Source of the DNA: Opitutaceae bacterium
GTDB lineage: Bacteria; Verrucomicrobiota; Verrucomicrobiia; Opitutales; Opitutaceae
Assembly (NCBI GenBank): GCA_030648295.1
Contig: JAUSID010000263.1
Span: 1 to 64,000 of the forward strand
Direction: 5' to 3'
DNA length: 64,000 nucleotides
Of this stretch, positions 62,266-64,000 are shown in pieces. Both the position numbers and the translations under genes were made by a program. A model generated the notes under the pieces. The model worked only from the letters and a program-made list of their open reading frames with translations, did no database searches and was not told the DNA's origin. Numbering within the stretch: position 1 is the stretch's first letter; each line of letters begins with the position of its first letter.

Positions 62266-64000
62266 ACGGGAGTTCGTACAGCTCGAGCAGCACCACGCCG
62301 TTTCCGGTAAAAAAGCCGGCCACTCGCGCAGTGTATAATCCGCTCGGCAGGCTGAGCGTGAGCGCAGAGTCGGTACTCGTCGTCGGGAGTGGAAATGCCC
62401 CGGCGTCGAGAAACGCAGTCGAGAGCGTCGTCGTGCCCAGCCAGTCGTCATTCACCGCGATCCGCGTCGCGCCGCGATAGATCTCCAGGAACGGATCCGT
62501 CAGCGCGCCCGTGACGCCGAATCCCGCCAGCGTGGGACCGATCGCACGCACCAGGATTCTCTTCGGCACGTTGCCCAGAATCGCGAACCCCGCGATCAAC
62601 ACGTTGTCGCCGGTGCCAACTTGCGCGCGCGCGGACAAACTCGTCAGCAGGCTCATCCCCGTCGCTCCCGCGACCGCCGGCTCGGTGTCGTAGATTTCCG
62701 CCATCGCGACTCCGGTGGTGTTGTTCGTCTCCAGGACCTGCATCGAATAGGAACCGGGATTCAACGTCCGCACCAGGGCGGCGTCCCGCGCCCCCGTGCC
62801 GAGCGGAAACGCGCCGACCCGCGGAGAAACAGCCAGCACCCCGGCGTCCCCGCCCCAGTTGTCATTGCTGGCGACAAGCGTCGACCCGGAGAAAAGCTGC
62901 AGCTGCGGATCAACCAGCGTCCCGGCGACGCCGAAACTCCCGAGCGCCGGCCCAATCGCCCGCGCCAGCACGGGCTTCGTGCTGCCCGGGCTGACCCTGA
63001 ACCCCACAATCATCGTTTGCGTTCCGAGGCCCGCGGTGGCGCGCGCCGAAAAGTTCGCGATCCGGCTCACGACCAGCGGCTCCAACGTCACCGTGACCGC
63101 ACTGCTGGTGACCGTTTGTCCGCCACTCGTCACCGCCACCGTGTAGCTGCCCGCATCACCCGGCGCGGAGCGCGTGACGATGTGCGTCGCCGACGTTGCG
63201 CCGGCAATCGCCACGCCATCCCGGCTCCACTGGAACGAAAACGGTTCGGAACCCGTGGCCGCGACAGACAGCGTATAGGGCAGGCTCACGGTCGTGGAAA
63301 CGGGCTTCGGCGCGAGCGTTACTTCGAGCGGGCCCGCGCTGTAGCGGCCGGTGCGGCGGCCATTTTGCCGATACTGCGTCCAGACCCCCGACGCCGCGTC
63401 CGCCCCGATATCGAAAGCGTACAGTTTCCCATCGCCGCTGCCGATGTACAGCGTCCGTCCGGCAATCGTGGCGCTCGAACGCACGGGTTGCGCCGTGTCC
63501 CACGTGCGCTTGATGGTGCCCGTCGGATTCAACGCGTACACGCGGTTGTCATAGCAGCCCACGTAAATGGTTCCGTTGGCATCGGAGGCCGCCGAACTCA
63601 CGAGGATGGAGTTCGGCAGTGCCGTCCGCCAGCGCTGCGATCCATCGCTGGTGTTGACGGCATAGAAGTTCCGGTCGTTGGCGCCAAAGTAAGCCACGGT
63701 CCCGTCGCCGCTCAGCGTCGGCGATGAAGAACTCAATGCCGGACTCGCGCCGGAAAAGATCCACCGCAGCGTGCCGTCCGGCGTGACGCTGAACAACCGG
63801 CCTGATGTATAAGTGGTAACGTATATATTTCCCGCCGCGTCGATCGCCGGCGTGGCAAACGTGTCGTTCGCCGTCGTGAACCGCCACTTCAACGTGCCGT
63901 CCGGACGAATCGCGTAGAGGTAGCCGACATCCGACGGCTGGTAAATGGTGCCATCGGGTCCGATGGCGGCGCTCGCAAACGTCAGGGCCGCCACAAACGC
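62264..64000 (-). CDS. PQQ-type propeller protein with Ig-like and repeated C-terminal domains (5' truncated by window)
   Basis: The visible 578 residues run off the right edge, so the N-terminus and any signal peptide are unseen. About 1-215 is a PQQ-like propeller (LYAIRPDGTLKWRF, IYVTTYTSGRLFSVTPDGTLRW, VYALNPTGTIKR). An Ig-like domain follows (PFSFQWSRDGVAIAGATSA, about 225-305), then two copies of the 135-residue domain with VLARAIGPALGSFGV and ILVRAIGPTLAGFGV, ending VLLELYELP. The same Ig-domain-domain-ELYELP order closes the protease at 3294-7502. Probably secreted or surface-bound. Confidence 0.85.
   Translation of the reverse strand, partial: AFVAALTFASAAIGPDGTIYQPSDVGYLYAIRPDGTLKWRFTTANDTFATPAIDAAGNIYVTTYTSGRLFSVTPDGTLRWIFSGASPALSSSSPTLSGDGTVAYFGANDRNFYAVNTSDGSQRWRTALPNSILVSSAASDANGTIYVGCYDNRVYALNPTGTIKRTWDTAQPVRSSATIAGRTLYIGSGDGKLYAFDIGADAASGVWTQYRQNGRRTGRYSAGPLEVTLAPKPVSTTVSLPYTLSVAATGSEPFSFQWSRDGVAIAGATSATHIVTRSAPGDAGSYTVAVTSGGQTVTSSAVTVTLEPLVVSRIANFSARATAGLGTQTMIVGFRVSPGSTKPVLARAIGPALGSFGVAGTLVDPQLQLFSGSTLVASNDNWGGDAGVLAVSPRVGAFPLGTGARDAALVRTLNPGSYSMQVLETNNTTGVAMAEIYDTEPAVAGATGMSLLTSLSARAQVGTGDNVLIAGFAILGNVPKRILVRAIGPTLAGFGVTGALTDPFLEIYRGATRIAVNDDWLGTTTLSTAFLDAGAFPLPTTSTDSALTLSLPSGLYTARVAGFFTGNGVVLLELYELP

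Overview
The window reads as a chromosomal segment of a high-GC member of the Opitutaceae (Verrucomicrobiota). The grounds are secreted multidomain proteins ending in a repeated domain closed by ELYELP, TonB-dependent receptors with a carboxypeptidase-like N-terminal domain ending GISGRF, many Tat-exported Gfo/Idh/MocA oxidoreductases, and gene-poor intervals full of palindromic repeats. The lineage is inferred from family content; no rRNA or other phylogenetic marker lies in the window. No tRNA, rRNA or CRISPR array was seen.

Layout. 1-3.2 kb: a broken REP-associated transposase, then gmk, a small membrane protein and miaB (all minus). 3.3-7.5 kb: a 1402-residue secreted metzincin protease. 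7.8-13.4 kb: lytic transglycosylase, an unknown protein, DAHP synthase, rlmN and a small RHH-like protein. 13.6-17.1 kb: a GH88-like hydrolase, MarC and an M20 peptidase. 17.3-21.8 kb: a three-gene NADH-linked [FeFe] hydrogenase, followed by a TonB-dependent receptor. 24.2-29.1 kb: an EamA transporter and an exported three-subunit molybdenum aldehyde oxidoreductase. 29.6-31.3 kb: malic enzyme. 31.5-39.7 kb: three beta-propeller/c-type haem proteins, two of them related to hydrazine synthase alpha and one of these fused to an SUMF1-like domain. 40.1-60.1 kb: a sugar-uptake and processing region with two TonB-dependent receptors, a xylose-isomerase-like protein, a secreted TIM-barrel protein, a GntP permease, a PmoA-like protein, ThuA and three secreted Gfo/Idh proteins. 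60.3-64 kb: a small membrane protein, an anchored jelly-roll protein and a truncated PQQ-propeller protein sharing its C-terminal architecture with the protease.

Together the genes fit a saccharolytic, probably fermentative bacterium: outer-membrane uptake, periplasmic sugar oxidation or isomerisation, and hydrogen as a sink for NADH electrons. The hydrogenase NADH subunit has lost the cysteines of its N-terminal 2Fe-2S domain and has no C-terminal ferredoxin, which suggests a simplified non-bifurcating enzyme.

The most unusual feature is between the genes. At least nine intergenic sites carry two facing arms of short degenerate tandem repeats (units of about 5-10 bp) that are reverse complements of each other. 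The unit differs from site to site while the two-arm layout is kept. They occur between convergent, co-directional and divergent genes. Around them lie at least eight families of dispersed palindromes, some nested in each other and one copy inside a transporter gene.
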